Shown piece after piece: positions 8,708 to 16,601 of a stretch of DNA of 64,000 nucleotides. The notes beneath the pieces were generated by a model that was not told where the DNA came from, searched no databases, and saw nothing but the letters and a program-made list of their open reading frames with translations. The position numbers were made by a program, and so were the translations under genes. Positions within the stretch are counted from its first letter, which is position 1. Every line of letters begins with the position of its first letter. The stretch lies in the NCBI GenBank assembly GCA_035532835.1, contig DATKQG010000023.1, forward strand, positions 62,001 through 126,000, given 5' to 3'. The stretch comes from Candidatus Dormiibacterota bacterium. GTDB taxonomy: Bacteria > Vulcanimicrobiota > Vulcanimicrobiia > Vulcanimicrobiales > Vulcanimicrobiaceae.

Positions 8708-10047
8708 TGTCGCAGCGCGTCGCAGTCGTAGGTGGCGGGATGCTGGGCATGACGCTGGCCCTGCGTTTGGCTCGCGAAGGCCGCTCGGTCACCATTTTCG
8801 AGCGCTCGCCCAGCGTCGGCGGCCTTGCCGCTCCTTGGGAGATCGGCGGCACCACGTGGGACCGCTACTACCACGTCATCCTGCGTTCCGACGTGCGGCT
8901 CTTGGCGCTGCTCGACGAACTCGATCTTACGTCGGCATTACGTTGGAAAAGCGTCGGAAGCGCGTTCTTTATCGATGGCCGGATTCATCCGTTTTCAACC
9001 CTCGCCGACTTCGTGGCATTTCCGGCCGTGGGACCGGTCGACAAAGTACGACTGGGCCTAGGCATCCTGAAGGCAACGCGCGAGCGCGACCTCGAACATC
9101 TCGATGCGATCACGGCAGAGGAGTGGCTTCGCAAGGTATTCGGTGCGAAGCTCTACGAGCGTTTGTGGCAGCCGCTCCTGCGAGCAAAACTCGGTGACGC
9201 CTACGCGCAGGCCTCCGCGTCGTTTATCCACGCAACGATCGCGCGGTTGTTCGGCGCCAGAAAGAACTCCCAGCAACGCGAGGAATTCGGCTACGTTGAA
9301 GGCGGTTACGCAACGATCGTCGATCGCCTCACCAAGCGTCTCGCCGAGGCCGGCGTCCGGTTTAAGACCGGTGTCGATGTCACCGCGATCCGCAGGTCGG
9401 GCGCCGGCCTGGCGATAGCGTACGATTCCGCTTCAGAGACCTTCGACCGCGTTGTCGTAACGGTGCCGACCCCGATTGCCGCGCGTATCTGCGACGCACT
9501 TCCGCCGGACGAACTGCTGCGCTTACGCTCGATCCGTTACCATGGTATCGTCTGCGCATCCCTCTTGCTCGACCGGCCGCTAGGCAACGCCTACATCACC
9601 AACATCGCCGATTCGCGCATTCCGTTTACCGGCGCGATCGAGATGACGGCACTCGTCGATCGCGACACGCTCGGCGGACACTCGCTCGTATACCTCCCGC
9701 GCTACGTCGATGCTCGATCGCCGTTCTATCTGATGAACGATGCATCGATTCAGGAGTCCTTCGTGCTCGGTCTTCAACGCATGCATCGAACGTTCGATCC
9801 GTCGCAGATCCGAGCGCTACGCATATCCCGAGCCCCGTACGTCTTCGCCCTACCCGAGGTCGGCTCGGCGCGCCGCGTTCTGCCCATGCGGACCTCGGTT
9901 CCAGGCCTCTTTCTTGCGAACTCAAGCCAAATTCTGAGCGGGACGCTCAACGTGAACGAGACGATCGGCATCGCGATGCAGGCCGCGGACGCGGTCGCCG
10001 GGTGCCCCACCGGCCAAGCGGAGGCGCGCTATGAAGCCGTATGCTAG
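8707..10047 (+). CDS. FAD-dependent oxidoreductase (protoporphyrinogen oxidase/UGM-like)
   Basis: 446 residues. It starts with the dinucleotide-binding motif VAVVGGGMLGMTLALRL, the ribose-binding acidic residue in IFERS, and GGLAAPW. A C-terminal FAD-contacting region reads VPGLFLANSSQI...NETIGIAMQAA. This subgroup of amine-oxidase/UDP-galactopyranose-mutase-like flavoproteins recurs in exopolysaccharide operons; its substrate is generally not known. The start overlaps the previous stop by one base (TGATG). A longer frame upstream lies within the acyltransferase and is not used. It overlaps the deacetylase gene by 17 nt. Confidence 0.8.
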   Translation: MSQRVAVVGGGMLGMTLALRLAREGRSVTIFERSPSVGGLAAPWEIGGTTWDRYYHVILRSDVRLLALLDELDLTSALRWKSVGSAFFIDGRIHPFSTLADFVAFPAVGPVDKVRLGLGILKATRERDLEHLDAITAEEWLRKVFGAKLYERLWQPLLRAKLGDAYAQASASFIHATIARLFGARKNSQQREEFGYVEGGYATIVDRLTKRLAEAGVRFKTGVDVTAIRRSGAGLAIAYDSASETFDRVVVTVPTPIAARICDALPPDELLRLRSIRYHGIVCASLLLDRPLGNAYITNIADSRIPFTGAIEMTALVDRDTLGGHSLVYLPRYVDARSPFYLMNDASIQESFVLGLQRMHRTFDPSQIRALRISRAPYVFALPEVGSARRVLPMRTSVPGLFLANSSQILSGTLNVNETIGIAMQAADAVAGCPTGQAEARYEAVC

Positions 10048-11011
10048 CCTCTCGCTCGACCTCGACAACGCGTGGTCGTATCTCAAAATTCACGGCGGGA
10101 CCAGTTGGCAGACGTTCCCTTCGTATCTCGATCGCGTCGTTCCGCGCGTGCTGGACTTTCTCGCGCAGCGCGATCTCACCATTACGGTGTTCGTCGTCGG
10201 CCAAGACGCGGCGCTCGAGAAGAATCGCGAGAGCCTCGCGTCGATTGCGCGGGCTGGGCACGAGATCGGGAATCATTCGTTCGATCACGAGCCGTGGATC
10301 GCGCACGCCGAGTATCGGGCGGTACGCGACGAGCTCGACCGGGCTCACGCCGCGATTGCCGATGCCACCGGCCGCGAACCTCGTGGATTTCGCGGACCGG
10401 GGTTCGCAACGTCACAGACGTTACTGGACGCCTTGGTGGACGGCCGGTACGTCTATGACGCGTCCCACCTGCCCACATTTATCGGGCCGCTCTCTCGATG
10501 GTATTACTTTCGCCACGCGGATCTTTCGCCCGAAGAACGGCAGGAGCGCCACTCGCTGTTCGGCCATTTTACCGATGGTTTCAAGCGCAACGCCGCTCAC
10601 CTGGTTCGCACGTCACGCGGAGCGATCGCCGAGATTCCGGTCACGACCATGCCGGTTGTCCGGACGCCGATCCATTGCAGCTACCTGCTCTATCTCGATG
10701 CCGTCTCGCCGCGCCTAGCCGACGCGTATTTCGCCTTTGCCCTGAACTTGTGCCGGATCTCCGGGGTCGAGCCGTCGCTCCTGCTCCATCCACTCGATTT
10801 CATGGGAAGCGACGACGGCTTGGACGATTTGCGCTTCTTCCCGGGAATGAGCACGCCTGCGGATCGCAAAATCGAAACCGTTTCACGCTTCATAGCGTTG
10901 TATCGACGCCGTTTTCGCGTCGGCACCATGATCGACCACGCGGAGCGCGTACTCCAATCTGCAGGCCTGGCGACCAATGATGCAGGCGTTTCGATCGGCA
11001 ACGTGGTTTGA
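10031..11011 (+). CDS. Polysaccharide deacetylase (NodB-like)
   Basis: 326 residues. Motif 1 is SLDLDNAW (replacing TFDDG), motif 2 is HEIGNHSFDH with both metal histidines, and motif 3 is RGPGF. These are the defining elements of carbohydrate esterase family 4, which removes N-acetyl groups from glycan chains or lipid-linked intermediates. No signal peptide is visible, so it may act on a cytoplasmic or membrane-face intermediate. SLLLHPLDF near residue 256 supplies the late His motif. It overlaps the next gene as TTGA, with TTG as that gene's start. Confidence 0.85.
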   Translation: MKPYASLSLDLDNAWSYLKIHGGTSWQTFPSYLDRVVPRVLDFLAQRDLTITVFVVGQDAALEKNRESLASIARAGHEIGNHSFDHEPWIAHAEYRAVRDELDRAHAAIADATGREPRGFRGPGFATSQTLLDALVDGRYVYDASHLPTFIGPLSRWYYFRHADLSPEERQERHSLFGHFTDGFKRNAAHLVRTSRGAIAEIPVTTMPVVRTPIHCSYLLYLDAVSPRLADAYFAFALNLCRISGVEPSLLLHPLDFMGSDDGLDDLRFFPGMSTPADRKIETVSRFIALYRRRFRVGTMIDHAERVLQSAGLATNDAGVSIGNVV

Positions 11012-12114
11012 GCCCTCTACCGCGCAGCGTCGTCTACGGCGTGCTGCTGGTTCTTCTTACCTCGATGTTCGTCGGTCGCGTCACGCAGACGAAACCGAAT
11101 TGGTCCTTCGACGGATACACGTATGCCATTATGATGCAGATGGACGCCGGGGTTCCCTATGCGCGGGCGCGGCACGTATCCCAGCGCTTTTACGCCGACA
11201 AGCCTCCGGCAACCAATAGCGAGACCGCTCCGTATCTGAAGACCGCATATCCACAATATTGGCAGCTCTTCGCCCCGCGACTGCTCTATCCGCGCATCGC
11301 CTCTTGGCTTTGGCCTCACTACGGCATGCAAGCGCTGCTGCTGGTATCGGAGGCATCGCTCGTTGGATGCGTGCTGCTGCTCTTTCTCTTGCTGCTGGAA
11401 TATACCGGGCCGGAAGCAGCGGCGCTTCTGGCCTTCGGCTTTGCCCTGGTCCCGGAAGTGCAGTTGCTCGCGAGCGGAGCCCTCACCGACATGCTGGCCA
11501 CGTTCTTTTGGCTCGGAACGTTATGGTCGATGCTTCGTTTCGCGAAGTCCGGAAGCGTACCGTGGTTGCTTGGATACGCAACATTCGCGACGCTGATGTC
11601 GCTCACGCGCCCGATCGCCTATATCCCGCTCGCTTGCGCGGCCGTATTACTGTTGGCGGGCCTGCGACAACACCGTGCTCGATTCGTGGCGGCCGCGATC
11701 AAACTCGGCGCGATCGCATTCGCGCTCTGCGTCTTGCTGGTCGTCCTCGGAGCTCGGTCCGGTAGCCCCAGCATGATCGGCATCATGCAAGGACTGCGCG
11801 CCGGCAGCCATTACCTCAATCACGGGCCGTTTGCGATGTGGTATGCCGCGCGCGTCGTTGCGGTCCTAGCGACGTTCGCCGCCGCAGCGCTCGCGCTGCT
11901 CGCTCCGGTCGTTGCCGTTCCTGCGCTTTGGCAACGCCGAATGGATGCTGACGGCGCCCTCTGTGTCGGCGCAATGCTTTCGTCGCTCGTCACGGCACTC
12001 GTCGATCCGATCGTCGGTGACGCGACGCGCGTCATCTTGGTGCCGTTACTGCCGATCCTCTGCATCGGCCTCGCGATGGCTGTCGGTGAGGGACGCGTTC
12101 GTGCTGCGGCGTAA
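11008..12114 (+). CDS. Multi-spanning membrane glycosyltransferase, GT39/GT-C type
   Basis: 368 residues with about 9-10 hydrophobic segments. After the first segment an extracytoplasmic loop carries WSFDGYTYAIMMQMDAG, placed where GT-C enzymes have their catalytic acidic residue, then the PPATNSETAPYLKTAYPQYW region. TRPIAYIPLACAAVLLL in the middle is typical of ArnT/GT39-like proteins. It probably transfers a sugar from a polyprenyl-phosphate donor on the outer face of the membrane, matching the GT2 enzyme at the head of the operon. The start is TTG, coupled to the deacetylase stop. Confidence 0.7.
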   Translation: MSPLPRSVVYGVLLVLLTSMFVGRVTQTKPNWSFDGYTYAIMMQMDAGVPYARARHVSQRFYADKPPATNSETAPYLKTAYPQYWQLFAPRLLYPRIASWLWPHYGMQALLLVSEASLVGCVLLLFLLLLEYTGPEAAALLAFGFALVPEVQLLASGALTDMLATFFWLGTLWSMLRFAKSGSVPWLLGYATFATLMSLTRPIAYIPLACAAVLLLAGLRQHRARFVAAAIKLGAIAFALCVLLVVLGARSGSPSMIGIMQGLRAGSHYLNHGPFAMWYAARVVAVLATFAAAALALLAPVVAVPALWQRRMDADGALCVGAMLSSLVTALVDPIVGDATRVILVPLLPILCIGLAMAVGEGRVRAAA

Positions 12115-13531
12115 CGGCCTCGCAACGATTGCGGTGGGTTTTTTGGGCGCGATCGCCTTGTTCGCGGCCTTTGCACTGCGGCCGTATCCGGCCACCGATT
12201 TCGGCATTTTCTACTGTGCCGGCCAAGCTGTTTCCGCTCACGCCGACCCGTATCGCGTAGAGCCGCTGCGAACGTGCGAACGAAGCGTCTGGGAGACCGG
12301 CTACCTCGAAGGCTACGCCGAGCCGGCCGCATCGCCCGGTTATGTCTTACCGATGTTTACGCTCCTCTCGCGGCTCCCGTTTGCGACGGCGAAGCTGCTC
12401 TGGCTGTTACTCCTGTGTGCGGCGTTCGGCAGCGCGGTCGTTTTGCTGACGAAACTCTCCGGATTGCGCCCGCTCGCCGTGTTCGCGCTCTGCATCGTGC
12501 CGGTGGGGCTGCTGAACGTTCGTCCGGGACAGATCGGCGGCATACTGCTCGCATGCGTTGCTGCAACGGCGTTCCTGCTGCGCACCGGCCGCGAGCGGTG
12601 GGCCGTCGTGCCCGCGCTCCTGGCGATGATCGAGCCGCACGTCGGCTTGCCCGTTGTGGTGAGCCTCGCGGTCTTCGCGCCGCGCGCGCGATGGCTGCTG
12701 GGCATCGGCATCGCAGGCCTGGCGGCCCTCCATTTCGCCGTCCTTGGCATATCGACCGGCATCGAATACGCTCGCGACCTCCTGCCCGCAATGGCGCACG
12801 CCGAACTGCTCGCGGCGGATCAATACGGAATGTCGTGGCTGTTGCATCAAGGCGGCCTCCCATCAAGCCTCGCATTGCCGATCGCAACGGTGCTCTACAT
12901 CGTCGCCATCGCGCTCGGGCTGGCTGCCGCCGCACGCGCGTGGAAACGTACCGGCGATGCCGCGTTGTGCGTAGCGATTCCGGTAAGCGTCGCGCTGCTG
13001 GCAACGCCGTTTCTGCACGATATCGAATTCTGCGTCGCACTCGTCGCGCCGCTGGCGGCGCTGGGGGCGACGGGCGGCGGGGTGCGTTGGCTTTGGCTCG
13101 CGGCAATCGTTGCGGTACCCTGGTATGCCTGCATCGGTGATAGCGTGCTGGGGGCTGCCTCGGTCGTAACGATCGCCCTCTTCGCGTTCTTTGCCGTGCG
13201 TCGCCCGTTGCTGCATAGCGCCGCGGCGGCGCTTGGAACGGCAGCCGGCTGCGCTATGGTGCTGCTCGCCTTACGCATACTTCCGCTGCATGCGGGCGCG
13301 ACCTTCGATCATGTCACGGTCGGCTCGCACGCGATCTCTGCGGCGAGCTGGGGTGCATTCTTGCGAGCCCATACGCTCTTGATCGCGTCGGGACCGCGCG
13401 TGCTCGTACCAAAGGCCGTTGCATGGGGAGCGCTTCTCGTCGGCGTGCTACTCGTCGTGCGTGAAAAGCCCGACAGGCTGGAAGTCCACCACATGTCGAT
13501 CCGATCGGAGGCGCCCCATGCACACGCGTAA
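12101..13531 (+). CDS. Multi-spanning membrane glycosyltransferase, GT87/DUF2029-like
   Basis: 476 residues from the GTG preferred here, which has GAGGGA 8 nt upstream and overlaps the previous gene by 14 nt. The pattern is that of DUF2029/GT87: DFGIFYCAGQAV in the first outer loop, SPGYVLPMFTLLSRLPF, and LNVRPGQIGGILL in the middle (the family's N..GQ.. motif). About ten membrane segments follow. Likely a polyprenyl-phosphate-sugar-dependent transferase completing the glycan made by this operon. Its last 14 bases overlap the start of the DsrE-like gene, whose Shine-Dalgarno sequence lies inside it. Confidence 0.7.
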   Translation: MLRRNGLATIAVGFLGAIALFAAFALRPYPATDFGIFYCAGQAVSAHADPYRVEPLRTCERSVWETGYLEGYAEPAASPGYVLPMFTLLSRLPFATAKLLWLLLLCAAFGSAVVLLTKLSGLRPLAVFALCIVPVGLLNVRPGQIGGILLACVAATAFLLRTGRERWAVVPALLAMIEPHVGLPVVVSLAVFAPRARWLLGIGIAGLAALHFAVLGISTGIEYARDLLPAMAHAELLAADQYGMSWLLHQGGLPSSLALPIATVLYIVAIALGLAAAARAWKRTGDAALCVAIPVSVALLATPFLHDIEFCVALVAPLAALGATGGGVRWLWLAAIVAVPWYACIGDSVLGAASVVTIALFAFFAVRRPLLHSAAAALGTAAGCAMVLLALRILPLHAGATFDHVTVGSHAISAASWGAFLRAHTLLIASGPRVLVPKAVAWGALLVGVLLVVREKPDRLEVHHMSIRSEAPHAHA

Positions 13532-14204
13532 ACATTTTCTGGCGGTCGCATCGCTGGCGGCGCTCGCGCCGCAGATCGCTGCCGCCGCACCACCTCCGCA
13601 ATCCGCAGCCGATCTCCACGAGGTGCTCCCAAAGCTGAAGTTCGACGTAGCCACGTTCGACGCGACGCTTTCGAAAGCGGCGGCGCATCGACACCTCTTC
13701 AGTGCGGTACCGCTCGATGGCGGAACGATCTTCGTCGCGATCCGGAACACGCTGGACGCCTATCGCGACTTCTTAGATGTCGGCTACGAGCAGATTCTGC
13801 CGGTCGCCGTACTCTACCACGGCGTTTCGATTGCGCTCGGATTCAACGACGCGGCCTGGAACGAGCTCTTCCTTCCGGCGATGGCGTCCTACCCGCCTGC
13901 CGTTCGTGCCGCATTCGCCGCGGCACGCCGCGGGGGCGGCAACCCCTATCTGCACGCGAAGCAAGCGCACGATTGGTCGCTCGGATCGCTGGTCGCCGAC
14001 TGCGGGCTGCGGACGTATATTTGCAACAACGCGATGCGCAGCTTCGCAACATCCGCGGCAAAGACGCTGCATACGACGCCGAGCGCAGTATATGCGCAGT
14101 TAACGGCAAACTTAGCGACCAACGCGATGGTCGTGCCGGCCGGCGTGTGGGCGATCCACGCACTTCAAGAGCGACACTTCACCCTGCTCGAAACGTCGGT
14201 CTGA
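13518..14204 (+). CDS. Secreted DsrE/DsrF-like protein
   Basis: 228 residues. An N-terminal signal peptide runs HTRKHFLAVASLAALAPQ to the AAAA region. The mature part has features of exported DsrE-like proteins: VAIRNTLDAYRDF, PVAVLYHGVSIALGFNDAAW, YICNNAM with a single cysteine at the position used by the family, and VVPAGVWAIHALQER near the end. DsrE-like domains bind or transfer sulfur species, but this secreted subgroup has no settled function. GGAGG sits 7 nt before the ATG. It may simply ride at the end of the glycan operon; nothing ties it to glycan synthesis. Confidence 0.7.
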   Translation: MHTRKHFLAVASLAALAPQIAAAAPPPQSAADLHEVLPKLKFDVATFDATLSKAAAHRHLFSAVPLDGGTIFVAIRNTLDAYRDFLDVGYEQILPVAVLYHGVSIALGFNDAAWNELFLPAMASYPPAVRAAFAAARRGGGNPYLHAKQAHDWSLGSLVADCGLRTYICNNAMRSFATSAAKTLHTTPSAVYAQLTANLATNAMVVPAGVWAIHALQERHFTLLETSV

Positions 14205-14248
14205 ACGCGCATCGAACCGTGCCCTAAGTTAAGATCGCATCACACCGC

Positions 14249-14276
14249 TTGACGCATTGGGGGCCAAGCTGTTAAT
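14249..14276 (+). promoter_or_regulatory. Candidate sigma-70 promoter of the thr leader-thrCB unit
   Basis: TTGACG (14249-14254) and GTTAAT (14271-14276) are separated by 16 nt. Transcription would start about 10 nt before the leader-peptide ATG, leaving a very short 5' end with GGAAG as its ribosome-binding site. Assigned by eye. Confidence 0.5.
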
Positions 14277-14288
14277 CTCGGAAGCACC

Positions 14289-14378
14289 ATGATGCTGTTT
14301 GCGTCCTCCGTGACGACGACGACCACGACGACTACCACCACTACGACTGGTGGGCGGTTCGGTGTTGGGTTGACGTAA
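14289..14378 (+). CDS. Threonine-operon leader peptide (12 consecutive Thr codons)
   Basis: A 29-codon reading frame: MMLFASSV, then twelve Thr codons in a row (14313-14348, mixed ACG, ACC and ACT), then GGRFGVGLT and TAA, so 13 Thr codons in all. GGAAG lies 5 nt before the first ATG. The frame ends 26 nt before a strong intrinsic terminator, and thrC begins 24 nt after the stem. This is the arrangement of ribosome-mediated attenuation: scarce charged Thr-tRNA stalls the ribosome on the Thr run and prevents terminator formation. Unlike the E. coli thr leader there are no Ile codons. Such a codon run directly ahead of thrC is very unlikely by chance. Confidence 0.88.
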   Translation: MMLFASSVTTTTTTTTTTTTGGRFGVGLT

Positions 14379-14404
14379 GAGCAGAGCAAGGTAAGCACTC
14401 GTAC

Positions 14405-14442
14405 GAGCCCCGCGCCGAATGGCGCGGGGCTCTTTGCATTTT
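14405..14442 (+). terminator. Attenuator terminator of the thrCB operon
   Basis: A perfect 12-bp stem: GAGCCCCGCGCC (14405-14416), tetraloop GAAT, GGCGCGGGGCTC (14421-14432), followed by TTTGCATTTT. It sits between the Thr leader peptide and thrC. A competing pairing is possible between GGTGTTGGG (14361-14369, the Gly-Val-Gly codons) and the 5' arm. CCACC in the Thr run can pair with GGTGG (14349-14353). These alternatives would make the terminator depend on ribosome position. Confidence 0.85.
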
Positions 14443-14459
14443 CTAGCCGGAGCACGACG

Positions 14460-15488
14460 ATGGAACGACGACTCGACCCCCTCGGATACAAACGCATCCT
14501 GCGCGAACGGCGCGCCTCGTACGAACCGCTCTTCGCGAGCGGCGTGTGGCGTTATCGCGAACTCTTGCCGCCGATCGACCCGGCGTCGATCGTCTCGCTC
14601 GCCGAAGGCAATATGCCGCTCTACGATGCGCCGAGCGGCGCTTCGTACGCGGGCGTCGATCGCCTCGCGTACCTGCATCTGGGCATGAACCCGACCGGCT
14701 CGTTCAAGGACCTCGGCATGACCGTCGCCGTCTCTGCCGCCAAAGCCGCCGGGATGCGCGGCGTCGTCGCCGCGAGTACCGGCAACACCGCCTCGTCGAT
14801 GGCCGCTTACGCGGCGCGCGCCGGACTGGAAGCACATGCGCTCGTACCTCGCGGCCGCGTAACGCAGGCCAAACTCGCGCAAATGCTCGAATACGGCGCG
14901 CGCATCGTAGAAGTGGAGGGATCGTTCGACGACGCTTTCGCGCAGCTTGATCGCATAGCCGACGGCGCGTTGCAGATCGTCAACTCCACCAACCCGTTCC
15001 GCCTCGAAGGCCAAAAGTGCGCCGCCTTCTCCATCCTCGAACAGCGCGGCTGGCACGTCCCCGATTGGGTCGTGCTTCCGGGCGGGAATCTCGGCAACAT
15101 CAGCGCGATCGGACGCGGCTTTCGCGAAGCGCTGGAATTGCGTTTGATCGATCGCCTGCCGCGCCTGGCGCTCGTTCGCGCCGACGCCGGCACCCAGACG
15201 CGCGCAACCGCCATCGCCGTCGGCAACCCGCAGTCGCGAGAGAAAGCGTCGCGAGAGTTGCGCGAGAGCGACGGCATCGAATTGGTCGCGAGTGACGAGG
15301 CGATCTTCGCGGCAAAGGCGCAGATCGGTCGCGAGGGGATCGGCTGCGAGCCCGCTTCCGCCGCATCGCTTGCGGGGTTGCGCATCCTGCGCGAGCAAGG
15401 CCGGGTCGCGCCCGACGCCGACGTCGTCGCCGTTCTCACCGGGCACGTGCTCAAGGACGTCGGCGCGGTGCAGCATGCCGCGGTTTGA
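14460..15488 (+). CDS. thrC: Threonine synthase
   Basis: 342 residues, a short PLP-dependent threonine synthase. It converts O-phospho-L-homoserine to threonine. NPTGSFKDLGM holds the PLP lysine, ASTGNTASSMAAYAARAG the phosphate-contact region, and LPGGNLGNISAIG the glycine loop binding PLP phosphate. SLAEGNMPLYDAP near residue 45 is the usual start of the catalytic core. GGAG lies about 7 nt before the ATG. It is the first enzyme gene after the Thr leader and attenuator, and it overlaps thrB by 14 nt. Confidence 0.95.
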   Translation: MERRLDPLGYKRILRERRASYEPLFASGVWRYRELLPPIDPASIVSLAEGNMPLYDAPSGASYAGVDRLAYLHLGMNPTGSFKDLGMTVAVSAAKAAGMRGVVAASTGNTASSMAAYAARAGLEAHALVPRGRVTQAKLAQMLEYGARIVEVEGSFDDAFAQLDRIADGALQIVNSTNPFRLEGQKCAAFSILEQRGWHVPDWVVLPGGNLGNISAIGRGFREALELRLIDRLPRLALVRADAGTQTRATAIAVGNPQSREKASRELRESDGIELVASDEAIFAAKAQIGREGIGCEPASAASLAGLRILREQGRVAPDADVVAVLTGHVLKDVGAVQHAAV

Positions 15489-16377
15489 CGCCTTTTCGCT
15501 GAGCGTCCCCGCGACGAGCGCGAACCTCGGGCCCGGTTTCGATGCCGTCGGCCTCGCGCTCGGTCTGCGCATTCGCGCGCAGGCCGCACCGGCGCGCCGC
15601 TTTGCGCTCGATTTCGTCGAGGGGCCGAACGCTCCCACGCACGACGGCTATCGCGATGCGATGCTTACCGCCATGCTGCGCGTCGTCCCGGAGCTGCCGC
15701 GCGCGCGCATCGTCGTCGACAACGCGATTCCGCTGGGTAAGGGCCTGGGTTCGAGCGCCGCGGCCGCGGTACTCGGTATCGCGATCGCCGCGCGCGCCGG
15801 TGGGATCGCACTCTCGCGCAACGACATCGCGCAGCACGTGTGTGCGATCGAAGGGCACCCCGACAACGCTTTGCCTGCCGTCTTTGGCGGGGCCGTTATC
15901 GCTGCGTCCGGCGATGCGCGGTCGTTCGTGCGCGTACGCACGATGGGCGCGTTGCGCGCGGTGCTTCTGGTGCCCGACTGCGCGCTCTCCACCGAGCAGG
16001 CTCGCGCGCTGCTGCCCGAGCGCTACGATCGCTGCGACGTCGTCTTCACCGCTCAGCGCGCCGCCCTGCTCGGCGCGGCGCTTGCGTCGGGCGAATGGGG
16101 CGCGCTCCGCGAGGCGATGCGCGATCGCCTCCATCAACCGTACCGCGCACCGCACATTCCCGGGCTCGCGCAAGCGCTCGATATCCGCTCGCGCTCGCTG
16201 CTCGGCGTCGCGCTCTCGGGCGCGGGCCCGAGCGTCATCGCGATGCTGCGCCGCGGCGCCGCCTGGGAAGGCATCGCCGCCCGCATCGCCGGTTGCTTCG
16301 AGGCAGCGGGCGTGGCCGTGCAGACGCTGCCCCTCGCGCTCGGCGCGCGGGGCCTCGCATACGGCCCCGGGGCTTGA
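15475..16377 (+). CDS. thrB: Homoserine kinase
   Basis: 300 residues, GHMP-kinase family. It phosphorylates homoserine to O-phosphohomoserine, the substrate of the upstream thrC product. VPATSANLGPGFDAVG is the N-terminal signature, PLGKGLGSSAAAAVLG the ATP-binding GHMP motif, and VALSGAGPSVIAML the C-terminal motif 3. The ATG overlaps the end of thrC; an earlier in-frame start would lie deep in thrC. The stop codon TGA is itself part of the candidate -35 hexamer for the next transcription unit. Confidence 0.94.
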   Translation: MPRFDAFSLSVPATSANLGPGFDAVGLALGLRIRAQAAPARRFALDFVEGPNAPTHDGYRDAMLTAMLRVVPELPRARIVVDNAIPLGKGLGSSAAAAVLGIAIAARAGGIALSRNDIAQHVCAIEGHPDNALPAVFGGAVIAASGDARSFVRVRTMGALRAVLLVPDCALSTEQARALLPERYDRCDVVFTAQRAALLGAALASGEWGALREAMRDRLHQPYRAPHIPGLAQALDIRSRSLLGVALSGAGPSVIAMLRRGAAWEGIAARIAGCFEAAGVAVQTLPLALGARGLAYGPGA

Positions 16378-16403
16378 CGCGATGTTTTCGCCCGTGGTAA
16401 GGT
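16374..16403 (+). promoter_or_regulatory. Candidate promoter of the hom-metY-metX unit
   Basis: TTGACG (16374-16379) overlaps the thrB stop. TAAGGT (16398-16403) lies 18 nt further on and is preceded by TGG, giving an extended -10 (TGnTAAGGT). The -35 hexamer is identical to that of the thr leader promoter. Transcription would start only a few bases before the leader-peptide ATG. Assigned by eye. Confidence 0.4.
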
Positions 16404-16410
16404 CGCTCCA

Positions 16411-16488
16411 ATGTTTACCCGCCCGACCACCATGATTTGTCCCATGTGCGGCATGCAAGAAGCATGCGGCGGGGATCGTCGTGCGTAG
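16411..16488 (+). CDS. Leader peptide rich in Met, Cys and Thr ahead of hom-metYX
   Basis: A 25-codon frame whose first 20 residues are MFTRPTTMICPMCGMQEACG, ending in TAG. It holds 4 Met, 3 Cys and 3 Thr codons. AAGG is 8 nt upstream of the ATG. It is followed by a 16-bp terminator and then by hom, metY and metX, whose end products are methionine and threonine precursors. CCCGCC (16418-16423) can pair with GGCGGG (16468-16473), and GGCGGGG (16468-16474) can instead pair with CCCCTCGCC in the terminator 5' arm with one bulged base. A ribosome stalled on Thr6-Thr7-Met8 would cover the first arm and favour antitermination. The coding claim rests on context and composition, not homology. Confidence 0.6.
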   Translation: MFTRPTTMICPMCGMQEACGGDRRA

Positions 16489-16523
16489 CGAACGGTAAGC
16501 AACACCAACAACCGAAAGCTTCT

Positions 16524-16566
16524 CACAACGCCCCTCGCCGATCAGGCGAGGGGCGTTGTGTTTTTT
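16524..16566 (+). terminator. Intrinsic terminator between leader peptide and hom
   Basis: A perfect 16-bp stem (CACAACGCCCCTCGCC at 16524-16539, loop GATCA, GGCGAGGGGCGTTGTG at 16545-16560) followed by six T. It could be the plain end of thrCB or the attenuator for hom. The preceding promoter and Met/Cys/Thr leader favour an attenuator. Confidence 0.92.
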
Positions 16567-16601
16567 CCTCGCTTTCCCATCTCATCAGGAGGCATAGAGG
16601 A

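Noticed and set aside
14313-14348. The ACN-rich run taken as a simple triplet repeat without function
   Set aside because: Codons are mixed (ACG, ACC, ACT), so it is not a clean DNA repeat. Thr coding is kept while the third base varies, which fits selection for Thr codons ahead of thrC.
16411-16500. Possible SAM-II-like riboswitch, because CATGATTTG and nearby G/C stems recall it
   Set aside because: The conserved core and pseudoknot segments of SAM-II are not present in order; the leader peptide plus terminator explains the region better.
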